Assembly: GCA_964530555.1 (NCBI GenBank)
Contig: CAZHBD010000010.1
Location: forward strand, 1 to 20,884
DNA: 20,884 nt
DNA from: CAZHBD01 sp964530555
Lineage (GTDB): Bacteria; Patescibacteriota; Saccharimonadia; Saccharimonadales; AWTP1-31
Direction: 5' to 3'
A model generated the notes under the pieces. That model saw nothing but the letters and a program-made list of their open reading frames with translations. It was not told the DNA's origin and did not search any database. Position numbers and translations under genes: made by a program. Positions 7,704 to 15,227 of this stretch are shown in pieces; positions within the stretch are counted from its first letter, which is position 1, and the number at the start of each line of letters is the position of its first letter.

Positions 7704-8591
7704 TTATTGAACACTACGACGTAGGTACTGCAGAAATTCATCTTTTAGATCATCATGATGCAAGGCGAAATCGACGATAGTTTTGAGATATTCTAGTTTA
7801 TTACCAGTGTCGTGAAAGGTGCCATTCTGAATTTGATAGGCCAGCATAGTGTGGCCGGCATCGAGCATCAATTGCATAGCTAGCTGAATCTGGAATTCTT
7901 CGTCGTCTTCCAGATGAGCACGCGACTGCTCGATGTAATCAAAAATCTCAGGAGTAAAGAGGTAGCCACTAACGCTCGCTAAGTCACTCGGGGCATTCTC
8001 TATGCCGGGCTTCTCTACAATGGTTGACATTTTCAATAAACCGTCGGAAAGCTCTTGGCCAGCGACTATGCCGTATCGCTCGTAATCTGCCTCGTTAGTG
8101 ACCTTTATGCAGCTTATAACTGAGGTATTTTCCCGCTCATAAAGATCAATCATTTGCTTAAAACGAGAGGGGCTGGCGACAATAAAATCGTCAGCAAAGG
8201 TATAAATAAATGGCTCGTCGCCGATAAGATGAGCAGCATTAGCTACTGGAGTAGCGCTGCCGTAAGGTCCCTTTTGTCTGATGTAAGCAAAGTTGGCCAG
8301 GTTCGATATCTGCTTGGTTTCTTCGAGAAGTTCAAGCTTGTTGGCGGCTTTTAGATTCGCGCGCAGATCAGCACTCATGTTATCAAAATGATCCTCTATT
8401 GAGCGCTTGTGATACCCAGTTACAATCACGATATCTTCAATCCCCGCTCCCACAAGCTCTTCCACGATGTACTGAATAATTGGCTTATCCACGAGCGGCA
8501 ACATTTCTTTCGGCATGGCTTTGGTTTGCGGTAAGAAGCGCGTCCCAAAACCGGCCGCAGCTATCACAGCTTTGCGTACAGGCTTCGTCAT
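7704..8591 (-). CDS. galU: UTP-glucose-1-phosphate uridylyltransferase
   Basis: Makes UDP-glucose from glucose-1-phosphate and UTP, a precursor for surface polysaccharides and glycolipids. At 295 aa it has normal GalU length. The N-terminal nucleotidyltransferase signature is complete: AAGFGTRFLP (12-21) followed by KAMPKEMLPLVDKP (24-37), with the TFADDF metal-binding region (131-136) and the catalytic-lysine motif VEKPG (192-196). The start ATG 8591 lies 9 nt after a TACAAT box. The gene follows gatB after 24 nt but probably has its own transcript. Related nucleotidyltransferases (RfbA, GlmU) lack the KPG arrangement seen here, so GalU is the best reading. Confidence 0.95.
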   Translation of the reverse strand: MTKPVRKAVIAAAGFGTRFLPQTKAMPKEMLPLVDKPIIQYIVEELVGAGIEDIVIVTGYHKRSIEDHFDNMSADLRANLKAANKLELLEETKQISNLANFAYIRQKGPYGSATPVANAAHLIGDEPFIYTFADDFIVASPSRFKQMIDLYERENTSVISCIKVTNEADYERYGIVAGQELSDGLLKMSTIVEKPGIENAPSDLASVSGYLFTPEIFDYIEQSRAHLEDDEEFQIQLAMQLMLDAGHTMLAYQIQNGTFHDTGNKLEYLKTIVDFALHHDDLKDEFLQYLRRSVQ

Positions 8592-8600
8592 ATCGTGTTT

Positions 8601-8606
8601 ATTGTA
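8601..8606 (-). promoter_or_regulatory. -10 box of galU (leaderless or very short leader)
   Basis: TACAAT on the minus strand, 9 nt before ATG 8591. A -35-like TTGGCA lies 15 nt upstream inside the last codons of gatB; the spacer is short. Confidence 0.5.
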
Positions 8607-8615
8607 GCACGACGA

Positions 8616-10097
8616 TTATTTTGCCAAGCCGAGTTGGTGCTTGATGATCTCTTGAACAGACTGCGGGTTGGCTTTACCTTGGCTGGCTTTCATAACTTGG
8701 CCAACCAAAAAGCCAATAGCTTTCAGTTCACCTGCACGGACATCTGTGGTGGCTTGTTGGTTGTCGGCAAGAACTTTGCTTACAATAGATTCCAGCTGTT
8801 TGGTATCAGAAACCTGCATTAAGCCTTGCTCTTCGGCGTATTTCTCAATCGAAACCGGCAGATTGTTGTGCTGCAGGAGCTCGCTAATGAGTAACTTGGC
8901 ATTTGTGGAGCTCACTTTGTTTTGCTTTACCAGCTCATACAGCTCCTGATACATGGTAAGGCGAGACTCATCCTTTAGATCAAAGGACTGTTTTTGCTCG
9001 GTTCTCAGTGGCAGCTCGACATTTATTAGCCAGTTAGCAATATGCTGCGCCGTTTTGGGCTGATCAGAAAAAGCTTCTACAACAGGCAAGTAACTGACAT
9101 TGTCCGAGGTCACTTCAGCAATAAGCAATACACGGATTTGTTCATCGTGCAAACCAAGTTGGCCAAGCTTCGTTCGCCAATCGTCTGGCAGTAAGGGCAT
9201 GCCTGACTTGATGGTCGCTATGTAATCTTCACTCAGCTCAACCGGCGGTAAGTCGGGATCTGGCATATATCGATAGTCGTGGGCTTCTTCTTTACCACGT
9301 TGGCTGATCGTTCTTTGTTTGGCATCGTCCCAGCCACGTGTTTCTTGTGTTACCGCCTTGCCTTGCTCGAGTAGTTCAATTTGACGATTGATCTCATACT
9401 CAGCTGCGCGCTCCACACTCTTGAAGGAGTTTAAGTTCTTAGTCTCAGTACGAGTCCCAAGCTTTTCGGTTGTACTGACTGAAACATTTACGTCAAAGCG
9501 CATGTTACCTTGGAACAGGTCACAGTCAGAAACGTCGGCAAATTTCATTAGTAAATATAGCTCTTCGGCATATGCCCGAGCCTCAGCAGGGCTATGCAAT
9601 TCTGGCTCGGAGACAATTTCTAGTAGTGGCGTGCCAGCACGATTTAAATCCACCAGACTATAGTCCGCAGCGGCTGGATGCGTATTCTTACCTGCATCCG
9701 CTTCGAGATGCGCACGTGCCACACCAATATTCTTTGGTGCACCATCAACTGTTATCTGGACTTTACCGTTGAGCACGATTGGTTCATAGAGCTGGGTTAT
9801 CTGATATCCCATCGGTAAGTCAGGGTAAAAGTAGTGCTTACGATCAAATTTGCTCACTTTTTGGGGTGCTGTTCCTAAAGCAAAAGCAGCACGCGAAGCA
9901 AACTCAATCGCCTTCTTATTGAGCACTGGCAGAGCCCCAGGCATCCCCAAACAAATGTGGCTGATTAATGTATTGGGTTCAGCACTGCGAGCGTCATTAC
10001 TGACTGCTGCAAATAGTTTGGTGTTTGTTTTGAATTGCACATGGCATTCAATACCAATGGTTACTTTGTACTTCTGACGCACTTCGTTACTTATCAT
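8616..10097 (-). CDS. gatB: Aspartyl/glutamyl-tRNA(Asn/Gln) amidotransferase subunit B
   Basis: The kinase and tRNA-binding subunit of GatCAB, which converts Glu-tRNA(Gln) and/or Asp-tRNA(Asn) to the correctly charged species. It has 493 aa, normal length. Seen: GIECHVQ (15-21), YPDLPMGYQ (91-99), the catalytic cradle region up to about 300, and a C-terminal YqeY-like tail domain (about 345-493) ending in IGFLVGQVMKASQGKANP. ATG 10097 overlaps the upstream 118-aa gene by 11 nt and has an AGGAG about 9 nt upstream. It is the last gene of the gatC-gatA-118aa-gatB unit. It probably means the organism relies on transamidation instead of a GlnRS or AsnRS; that is inference. Confidence 0.97.
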   Translation of the reverse strand: MISNEVRQKYKVTIGIECHVQFKTNTKLFAAVSNDARSAEPNTLISHICLGMPGALPVLNKKAIEFASRAAFALGTAPQKVSKFDRKHYFYPDLPMGYQITQLYEPIVLNGKVQITVDGAPKNIGVARAHLEADAGKNTHPAAADYSLVDLNRAGTPLLEIVSEPELHSPAEARAYAEELYLLMKFADVSDCDLFQGNMRFDVNVSVSTTEKLGTRTETKNLNSFKSVERAAEYEINRQIELLEQGKAVTQETRGWDDAKQRTISQRGKEEAHDYRYMPDPDLPPVELSEDYIATIKSGMPLLPDDWRTKLGQLGLHDEQIRVLLIAEVTSDNVSYLPVVEAFSDQPKTAQHIANWLINVELPLRTEQKQSFDLKDESRLTMYQELYELVKQNKVSSTNAKLLISELLQHNNLPVSIEKYAEEQGLMQVSDTKQLESIVSKVLADNQQATTDVRAGELKAIGFLVGQVMKASQGKANPQSVQEIIKHQLGLAK

Positions 10098-10443
10098 TGT
10101 TCAGTGCTCCTAAATCCCTGAGGGCTTGACGAAAGCCGATCAGGGATCGTTTGACATCTGCTTCTCGAAGCCGAGGCACTGCTTCGTCACGAAGTTTCTT
10201 AGAAAGGTTATGAGCGAACCATACGGCATCATTATCGGTCATTAGTCGCTGGGCTTCTACTAGGCGTTCACCGGTACTTTTCCCCTTAAGTTTGTGCTTT
10301 TTGAGAGCTTCATCTAGTAATTTATCAGCGTTCATCACTGCCAGCGGCCAGGTATCACGGTTTGAACAAAGCTTTTGCAGCTCGATCCAGTCTTGTTTGA
10401 ACTGACCCGGGTTTAGCTTCTTGCGTCGCTTGAAAAATCTCAT
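10087..10443 (-). CDS. Conserved-looking helical protein inserted between gatA and gatB (possible HEPN-like)
   Basis: A 118-aa, highly charged and probably all-helical protein with a basic N-terminus (MRFFKRRKKLN). The stretch NADKLLDEALKKHKLKGKSTGERL (from about residue 39) resembles a family of small CPR proteins with the pattern ADKLLD..L...G..G.T.GERL, which I associate with HEPN-like folds. The later segment SKKLRDEAVPRL stands where such proteins often carry an R-x4-6-H motif, but no His is present, so an RNase activity is unlikely. It shares an ATGA overlap with gatA and overlaps gatB by 11 nt, so its synthesis is tightly coupled to the amidotransferase. The function is unknown and the family link is tentative. 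Confidence 0.8.
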   Translation of the reverse strand: MRFFKRRKKLNPGQFKQDWIELQKLCSNRDTWPLAVMNADKLLDEALKKHKLKGKSTGERLVEAQRLMTDNDAVWFAHNLSKKLRDEAVPRLREADVKRSLIGFRQALRDLGALNNDK

Positions 10444-11864
10444 GCGACCACCTTTTCTGCAGCGGCAGCAAACCCTAAAAGCTGGCGGTCATTACGTTGT
10501 GCCGCGATGATCTGTAATCCTACCGGTAGATGATCACTACTTCCGGCTGGAATTACAATAGCCGGTAGTCCGGCCAGGCTTGGACCTACGGTCATCACGT
10601 CAGCAAGGTACATTTTCAGGGGGTCAGCTACATTTTCGCCAATCTTAAACGCAGTGGTTGGCGCTGTGGGGCCAACTAGAAAGTTAACTGTTTTAAAGAC
10701 GTTATTAAACTCCTCAATAATCTTGGTACGTACGGTTTGTGCTTTATTGTAATACGCGTCATAGTAGCCACTACTGAGAACATAGGTTCCAATCATGATA
10801 CGACGCTTGGCTTCTTTGCCAAACCCTCTCGAACGGCTCTGGATATAGCTTTCGTCCAAGTTTATTACTGTTGGATCGCTATAACCAAATCGTTGACCAT
10901 CATACCGACTGAGATTACTACTGATTTCTGCCGGAGCGACAATGTAGTACACGGCTAGAGATAGTGGCAAACTTGGCAAGCTAACGTCAACGACCTTTGC
11001 TCCAGCGGCCTTGAGCTTGTTAATGGCTCGCTGTATTTGCTGCTTCACACCTGGGTCCAGTCCATCGGTCATATATTCCGAGACGACGCCAACTGTCTTA
11101 CCTTTCAGCTCACTTGGCGGGGCAAGATATCCGTTGTCATCTTTTGGAATGGTTGTGCTGTCGAGTGGGTCAGTGCCCGACATTACATCAAGTACCAGTG
11201 CAGCATCTTCTACGGTTCGGGTTATAGGGCCAACGACATCGGTGCTACTGGCCATTGCCACCACGCCAGAGCGTGAAACTAAGCCGTAGGTCGGCTTTAA
11301 GCCGACTGCTCCACAAAACGAAGCTGGCAAGCGTATCGAGCCGCCAGTGTCAGTGCCCAAAGCAAAAGGTGCCATATCGAGCATTACTGCGGCAGCCGAT
11401 CCGCCGGAAGAGCCGCCGGGCACACGCGTTTTATCGTGCGGATTCCTGGTCGTAAAGAAGTCGCTATTTTCGGTACTCGAGCCGTGCGCAAAAGCGTCAA
11501 GATTGGCTTTGGCCACGCATATAGCACCTTCAGCCTCCAGGCGTTCAGTAGCTGTCGCTTGGTAGGGCGCATCAAAACCTCTGAGAATATTGCTGGCAGC
11601 AGTGGTCTCCGCACCAAAGGCTAAGAAATTATCCTTGGCAATAAATGGAACCCCAGCCAGACGGCCTGGATGCTCTCCTCGGGCGATTTGTCGATCAATC
11701 ATCTCGGCTCGCTCTAAAGCGCGTTCAGTTGTTTTGGCTATAATTGCCTGAAATTCTTGCTTGGCGTCAATTGTTTGCAGTGCCCGCTGCACATTCGCAA
11801 CAGCGGTAACCTGACGGCCTTGGACTTGCTCAACAAGGTCGGCAATTGAGGACCACTGGCTCAT
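10440..11864 (-). CDS. gatA: Aspartyl/glutamyl-tRNA(Asn/Gln) amidotransferase subunit A
   Basis: The glutaminase subunit of GatCAB; it releases ammonia from glutamine for transfer by GatB. It is an amidase-signature protein of 474 aa, usual length. The Ser-cisSer-Lys triad is intact: K77 in FIAKDNF, S152 in PGGSSGGSAAA and the nucleophile S176 in TDTGGSIR. The conserved CGAVGLKPTYG region follows at 184-194. ATG 11864 overlaps the gatC stop by 4 nt (ATGA), and its own stop overlaps the following 118-aa gene the same way, which points to translational coupling through the operon. Confidence 0.97.
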   Translation of the reverse strand: MSQWSSIADLVEQVQGRQVTAVANVQRALQTIDAKQEFQAIIAKTTERALERAEMIDRQIARGEHPGRLAGVPFIAKDNFLAFGAETTAASNILRGFDAPYQATATERLEAEGAICVAKANLDAFAHGSSTENSDFFTTRNPHDKTRVPGGSSGGSAAAVMLDMAPFALGTDTGGSIRLPASFCGAVGLKPTYGLVSRSGVVAMASSTDVVGPITRTVEDAALVLDVMSGTDPLDSTTIPKDDNGYLAPPSELKGKTVGVVSEYMTDGLDPGVKQQIQRAINKLKAAGAKVVDVSLPSLPLSLAVYYIVAPAEISSNLSRYDGQRFGYSDPTVINLDESYIQSRSRGFGKEAKRRIMIGTYVLSSGYYDAYYNKAQTVRTKIIEEFNNVFKTVNFLVGPTAPTTAFKIGENVADPLKMYLADVMTVGPSLAGLPAIVIPAGSSDHLPVGLQIIAAQRNDRQLLGFAAAAEKVVA

Positions 11865-12154
11865 TCAATAACTCGCTTTACTTTTATGTATTGTCCTTGG
11901 CGACTGGGGACGTTTTTAAGCAGGTCTTCTGGACTCGCCTGATACGGAGTAATAACATCATCACGAAAAACATTGGTGAGACCAGTGACCTGGCTCGTTG
12001 ACTGCAGACCCGTAGTGTCGACACCGCTAAGTTGCTCAACGTAGTCTAGAATACTACTAAGCTCTTTCCTGAATTCGTCAACTTCGTCTTCGCTGAGCGA
12101 CAGTTTGGCAAGTCTGGCCAATTTCAATATTTCAGCACGGGTTAGTTTCGCCAT
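11861..12154 (-). CDS. gatC: Aspartyl/glutamyl-tRNA(Asn/Gln) amidotransferase subunit C
   Basis: A small subunit that wraps around GatA and GatB to stabilise the complex. At 97 aa it is of normal length. The family start LTRAEILKLARLAKLSLSEDE and the middle FRKELSSILDYVEQL are clear, and the C-terminal half carries the usual FRDD and SRQGQYIKVKRVIE end (as in other GatC proteins, P-x-x-x-G-x-F/Y-x-V-P/K-R). It opens the gat operon. ATG 12154 lies 9 nt after a TATACT box. Confidence 0.95.
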   Translation of the reverse strand: MAKLTRAEILKLARLAKLSLSEDEVDEFRKELSSILDYVEQLSGVDTTGLQSTSQVTGLTNVFRDDVITPYQASPEDLLKNVPSRQGQYIKVKRVIE

Positions 12155-12163
12155 TTGTTCTAC

Positions 12164-12169
12164 AGTATA
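12164..12169 (-). promoter_or_regulatory. -10 box of the gatC-gatA-118aa-gatB operon (leaderless or very short leader)
   Basis: TATACT on the minus strand, 9 nt before ATG 12154 and just after the stop of the 234-aa gene at 12175. No good -35 box is seen. Confidence 0.5.
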
Positions 12170-12174
12170 GAAGA

Positions 12175-12879
12175 TTAACTAGTAAGAATCCAGCGTATCA
12201 CCATGTCGCGCAGGCGCATATACTCAGCTTCTTCAAACTGCATGTTTGCAATCATAAAGCGGCCTGTGGAGTGATGAGAACAGAACATGCAGTCCTGTAA
12301 GTCCTTACAGTCACTGATAAATAGGCTGTTTGATATGTTGTTGGACCAGGACACGCTAAAACTGTTTGAGCAGCGAGTGCTGTCCTCTAGTCGAACGCAA
12401 AAGCTGGAAGCATTGGAGCGTTGACCAGCAATGATAAACTCGCAGCCAGGCGACAAGCTATCGCTGAACAAAATGTTCTTACACTGATTAACATCTTGGG
12501 AGCGATAGATATTCTCGGAATTATAGATGTTGTCGCTTTGAGCTACGTTGAGTGAGTCAAGTTGTCGTTCGGTAGTGGTATAGTTGATAGAACCCCAGGC
12601 TTCCAGAATCTCTTCTACAGAATTAAGTGGTCGTTTTTCCTGCAACCAGTCCTCGCGTCCATTAAAACCTTTAAAGCTTTTATCCATCGTTATGAATTTT
12701 GTTGGATTGGTGGATTGCGCCCAGGTGGGAGAGTTGTCAATTGAGTCATACACCTGCTGAGGAAGGCGCACATCGAATGCAAACTTCTGCAAAATTTGTT
12801 CAAGTGACATTGGATTCTGATAGCCAAACACCTGCCCAATTATTTTGTCAGCAATTTCTTTAGCCACTTGATCGTTCAT
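12175..12879 (-). CDS. Hexad-repeat, Cys/Ser/Asn-rich protein paired with the VirB4/HerA-like ATPase
   Basis: A 234-aa protein of unknown function. The N-terminal third (1-105) is helical-looking with a WLQEKRPLNSVEEILEAWG stretch. From about 113 to 205 the sequence falls into six-residue units, for example NIYNSE, NIYRSQ, DVNQCK, NILFSD (117-140) and SLFISD, CKDLQD, CMFCSH (185-202). Alternating hydrophobic and Ser/Asn/Cys positions suggest a small beta-solenoid; seven cysteines fall in this part. The end, ANMQFEEAEYMRLRDMVIRW, resembles the NKQYSKEEYEKL motif that follows Cys-rich repeats in many CPR hypothetical proteins (from memory, unverified). ATG 12879 overlaps the ATPase stop (ATGA), with GGAAAGG just upstream, so the two are translated together. 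Confidence 0.82.
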   Translation of the reverse strand: MNDQVAKEIADKIIGQVFGYQNPMSLEQILQKFAFDVRLPQQVYDSIDNSPTWAQSTNPTKFITMDKSFKGFNGREDWLQEKRPLNSVEEILEAWGSINYTTTERQLDSLNVAQSDNIYNSENIYRSQDVNQCKNILFSDSLSPGCEFIIAGQRSNASSFCVRLEDSTRCSNSFSVSWSNNISNSLFISDCKDLQDCMFCSHHSTGRFMIANMQFEEAEYMRLRDMVIRWILTS

Positions 12880-15134
12880 TTCTTGCCTTTCCTAAGTTTA
12901 AGTTTGGTGCGACTTGATGATTGACTGGCCAGCAAATCTTGTAGGTTAGCGCCTCGCCGTACCTCTCCGCTGGTCGCAGTAATGGGGGCACTCGGCGTGG
13001 TTTGTGTCATGGCCGCCTTCAACATATGGTTACTTGGCGTTTGGTGCTGCGTTGGCCCAGCAATAACAGCCTGTACAATAGACTCACCGATCTGGGCTGG
13101 ATTCACCGTTTCAGTAGTAGGGTGCGTCACCAACTGAGAGGCTGGAGCTTGTTGCGCAGTCTGTTGCAGTTCGGGCGCAACTTCCGGTGCCGGCACTTTA
13201 GCTGTTTCATCAATTCCTAAGCCAACTGCTCCCCCATAAAGTATGGGCTTCGTTTGTGCTGCCGCGGTTTCTACAAATTTCGTCGGCAACGTTTGTGATG
13301 TGTCTGGTGCCTTTTCGTAGGTTTGCAGTTCGATGTTTGCATTTTGCTGAGCTGGTCCAACATCAAGGGTCTTAGCCTTAACGCAGGGCAACAGCATGCC
13401 ATCACTACTTAAGCGCAGAAAACACTCTCGCACGTTCAGCGCGGTTAGCATCTGCACTCGAACATCTGACTGTTTTAGCCCCTTGCTTTTTTCAGCTTCC
13501 AAGATTTCTTTGGGGATCTCAATAGTTAGGTTACCTTCTAACGCTCGGGCATCCTCTTCTGAAACTCGAAAGACATAGTAATTGCTGACGTTAGTAAAAA
13601 TAGCCTCCTGCAATGGTTTTTCAATTTGTCCAAAGTACTGCTGTGTTAGAAATACAAACAAGTTGTATTTACGAGCCTCGGCAAGAATACTGGCGAGCGC
13701 AGGGTTCTGAACAACAGATACTTCATCAACTATCAAAATCACCTTCTCGTTAAACGCTCGTGCTTGAGCCAAGAGGAAAATCTGCTGGATTAACAGCCCG
13801 GCTACGGTTTTAACAACCTTTTCACCCATACTTACCTTATTCAGTGAAAAGACGGTCAAGAAGTTTTCACTTATCAGCTTAGATAATGACGCCCCTTCAT
13901 CGCCAGTTTTGGCTAGCGAAGGCTGTAGCTGCATTTCATCAACGAGCGTAATGATTGGTACGATTGCCTCGTTATAATATTTAGTGCGCATTTCATTAAA
14001 ATCACCACCAAAAAAGCTGACAATATTTGCTGGAACGTAACCTTTAACATGTTCAAGTAGCTGATTTCGATACTCAACATCAACAACAAAACGCTTTAAG
14101 TTGTCTAAGCTCATTGTTTGGCCTGTCATGAGCACAAACAGACTAAAACGCAGTACTCGCTCAACCTTGGGGTTGAACTGATCTGCTAGCAAGGACTTAA
14201 ATAACGTTCCCGTCAGTTCGGTAGCGGCTGAAATGTCAGTACCAGCGCCACCAAATAGCTCAGTAGCTTCGTCGTCACCCTTGAAGTCAATGATCGTTGT
14301 TTTAGGGATGTTTTTCAGATCTTGCTCCAACGAGGCATGCGGATCAATAACAACAACCCGGTAATTATGCTGCAGACCACCCGATTTTGTCAGTCTGTCA
14401 ACAATCAAAGCGATTAATTTGGATTTACCACTGCCACTAGCCCCAATGATGAAGGAGTGTTTCTCGAAATCATAGGAATTAAGCGGTAGAAAATAGTTCT
14501 TGGGAAGAAATGGAAATGTATCAACTTCGAAGACAGCGTTTAAATTATCGCTTTGCATAATATGAAGTGCTTTTTGTATGTCCAGATACTTTGGCTGTTT
14601 ACGGCGCATATACTTTGTGTTAGCAACGAAATCAACGGCCAGCAGATGCGACGGTAGGGCAAATAACGTTTTACGTGCAACCGAGTACTGGCCTGCAGCG
14701 TTTTTAAAGAACAATCTAGCTCGTACGTGAGCTTTTTCTACATTCACCGTCCGAATCGTAAACTCAATAAGCTCAAGTGACTTTGCGCGTTTTACTTGAT
14801 ATTTCTCCTTGATATCAAGTAGCGTACCGCCAGCGACATACTGCACAAAACGCTCGGCTACTCGTGTGGTGGGTATATCAATGTGTTCCGTATTCACAGG
14901 ACGTAGCACAACGCCTTCGAGGTTGTTGGATAGTAATCCAACATCTTTATTAGTACCAATGAAATAGCGAACCGTGCTTTTATCAACCAGTACGATCAGT
15001 TTCCAGCTCTTGAGGAAGCCAATGTACTGAGAAATGCCTAGGATTATTTTTTTCCAGGCCTCTGTATCTAACTGGTCACGCAGTAGATATAGCTCGAACC
15101 AGTGTTCGTAGCCCAGATGAGGCTTGGTTTGCAT
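12876..15134 (-). CDS. VirB4/TraC/HerA-like P-loop ATPase with disordered C-terminal tail
   Basis: 752 aa. The N-terminal region (about 1-215) is unlike known enzymes to my eye but reads as a beta-rich domain. A RecA-like motor follows: Walker A GASGSGKSK (231-239), an IDPHASLE motif (263-270) and Walker B VILIVDEVSVV (465-475). FVFLTQQY (493-500) and TNVSNYYVFRVSEEDARAL (from about 514) are typical of TraG/TraD/VirB4-like proteins. The C-terminal part (about 595-725) is Pro/Gln/Thr-rich and probably disordered, and it ends very basic (TKLKLRKGKK). Such ATPases power DNA or protein transfer in type IV secretion-like machines. I chose ATG 15134 over ATG 15140 because a TATAAT box lies 7 nt before the former and only 1 nt before the latter. 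It forms a two-gene operon with the hexad-repeat protein. Confidence 0.88.
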   Translation of the reverse strand: MQTKPHLGYEHWFELYLLRDQLDTEAWKKIILGISQYIGFLKSWKLIVLVDKSTVRYFIGTNKDVGLLSNNLEGVVLRPVNTEHIDIPTTRVAERFVQYVAGGTLLDIKEKYQVKRAKSLELIEFTIRTVNVEKAHVRARLFFKNAAGQYSVARKTLFALPSHLLAVDFVANTKYMRRKQPKYLDIQKALHIMQSDNLNAVFEVDTFPFLPKNYFLPLNSYDFEKHSFIIGASGSGKSKLIALIVDRLTKSGGLQHNYRVVVIDPHASLEQDLKNIPKTTIIDFKGDDEATELFGGAGTDISAATELTGTLFKSLLADQFNPKVERVLRFSLFVLMTGQTMSLDNLKRFVVDVEYRNQLLEHVKGYVPANIVSFFGGDFNEMRTKYYNEAIVPIITLVDEMQLQPSLAKTGDEGASLSKLISENFLTVFSLNKVSMGEKVVKTVAGLLIQQIFLLAQARAFNEKVILIVDEVSVVQNPALASILAEARKYNLFVFLTQQYFGQIEKPLQEAIFTNVSNYYVFRVSEEDARALEGNLTIEIPKEILEAEKSKGLKQSDVRVQMLTALNVRECFLRLSSDGMLLPCVKAKTLDVGPAQQNANIELQTYEKAPDTSQTLPTKFVETAAAQTKPILYGGAVGLGIDETAKVPAPEVAPELQQTAQQAPASQLVTHPTTETVNPAQIGESIVQAVIAGPTQHQTPSNHMLKAAMTQTTPSAPITATSGEVRRGANLQDLLASQSSSRTKLKLRKGKK

Positions 15135-15141
15135 GAGCATT

Positions 15142-15147
15142 ATTATA
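15142..15147 (-). promoter_or_regulatory. -10 box of the ATPase/hexad-repeat operon (leaderless)
   Basis: A perfect TATAAT on the minus strand. ATG 15134 is 7 nt downstream, whereas the in-frame ATG 15140 is only 1 nt away and would not be transcribed. It shares the intergenic gap with the divergent hydrolase promoter. Confidence 0.65.
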
Positions 15148-15172
15148 TCATCTGTCAGCTTCGCACAAACAC

Positions 15173-15201
15173 TTTACAATTACTTTGGGTAGGGTTAGCA
15201 T
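15173..15201 (+). promoter_or_regulatory. Sigma70-type promoter of the hydrolase gene, with a real leader
   Basis: TTTACA (15173-15178), a 17-nt spacer and TAGCAT (15196-15201). Expected transcript start about 15208, giving a leader of about 20 nt. A Shine-Dalgarno-like AAAAGGGA (15216-15223) lies 5 nt after its core before ATG 15228. A 6-bp inverted repeat, ATTACT/AGTAAT (15179-15184 and 15205-15210), brackets the -10 region and could be chance or an operator half. Confidence 0.5.
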
Positions 15202-15227
15202 AAGAGTAATCCTTCAAAAGGGAAACA

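Noticed and set aside
12876..12879. Possible recoding of TGA (as in Gracilibacteria/SR1)
   Set aside because: TGA serves as a stop in ATGA overlaps here and at 10440-10443, with the next gene starting exactly there, and no long gene in the window reads through TGA.
15179..15210. Inverted repeat ATTACT/AGTAAT around the hydrolase -10 box as an operator
   Set aside because: Six-base arms 20 nt apart are expected by chance; mentioned only as a detail of the promoter.
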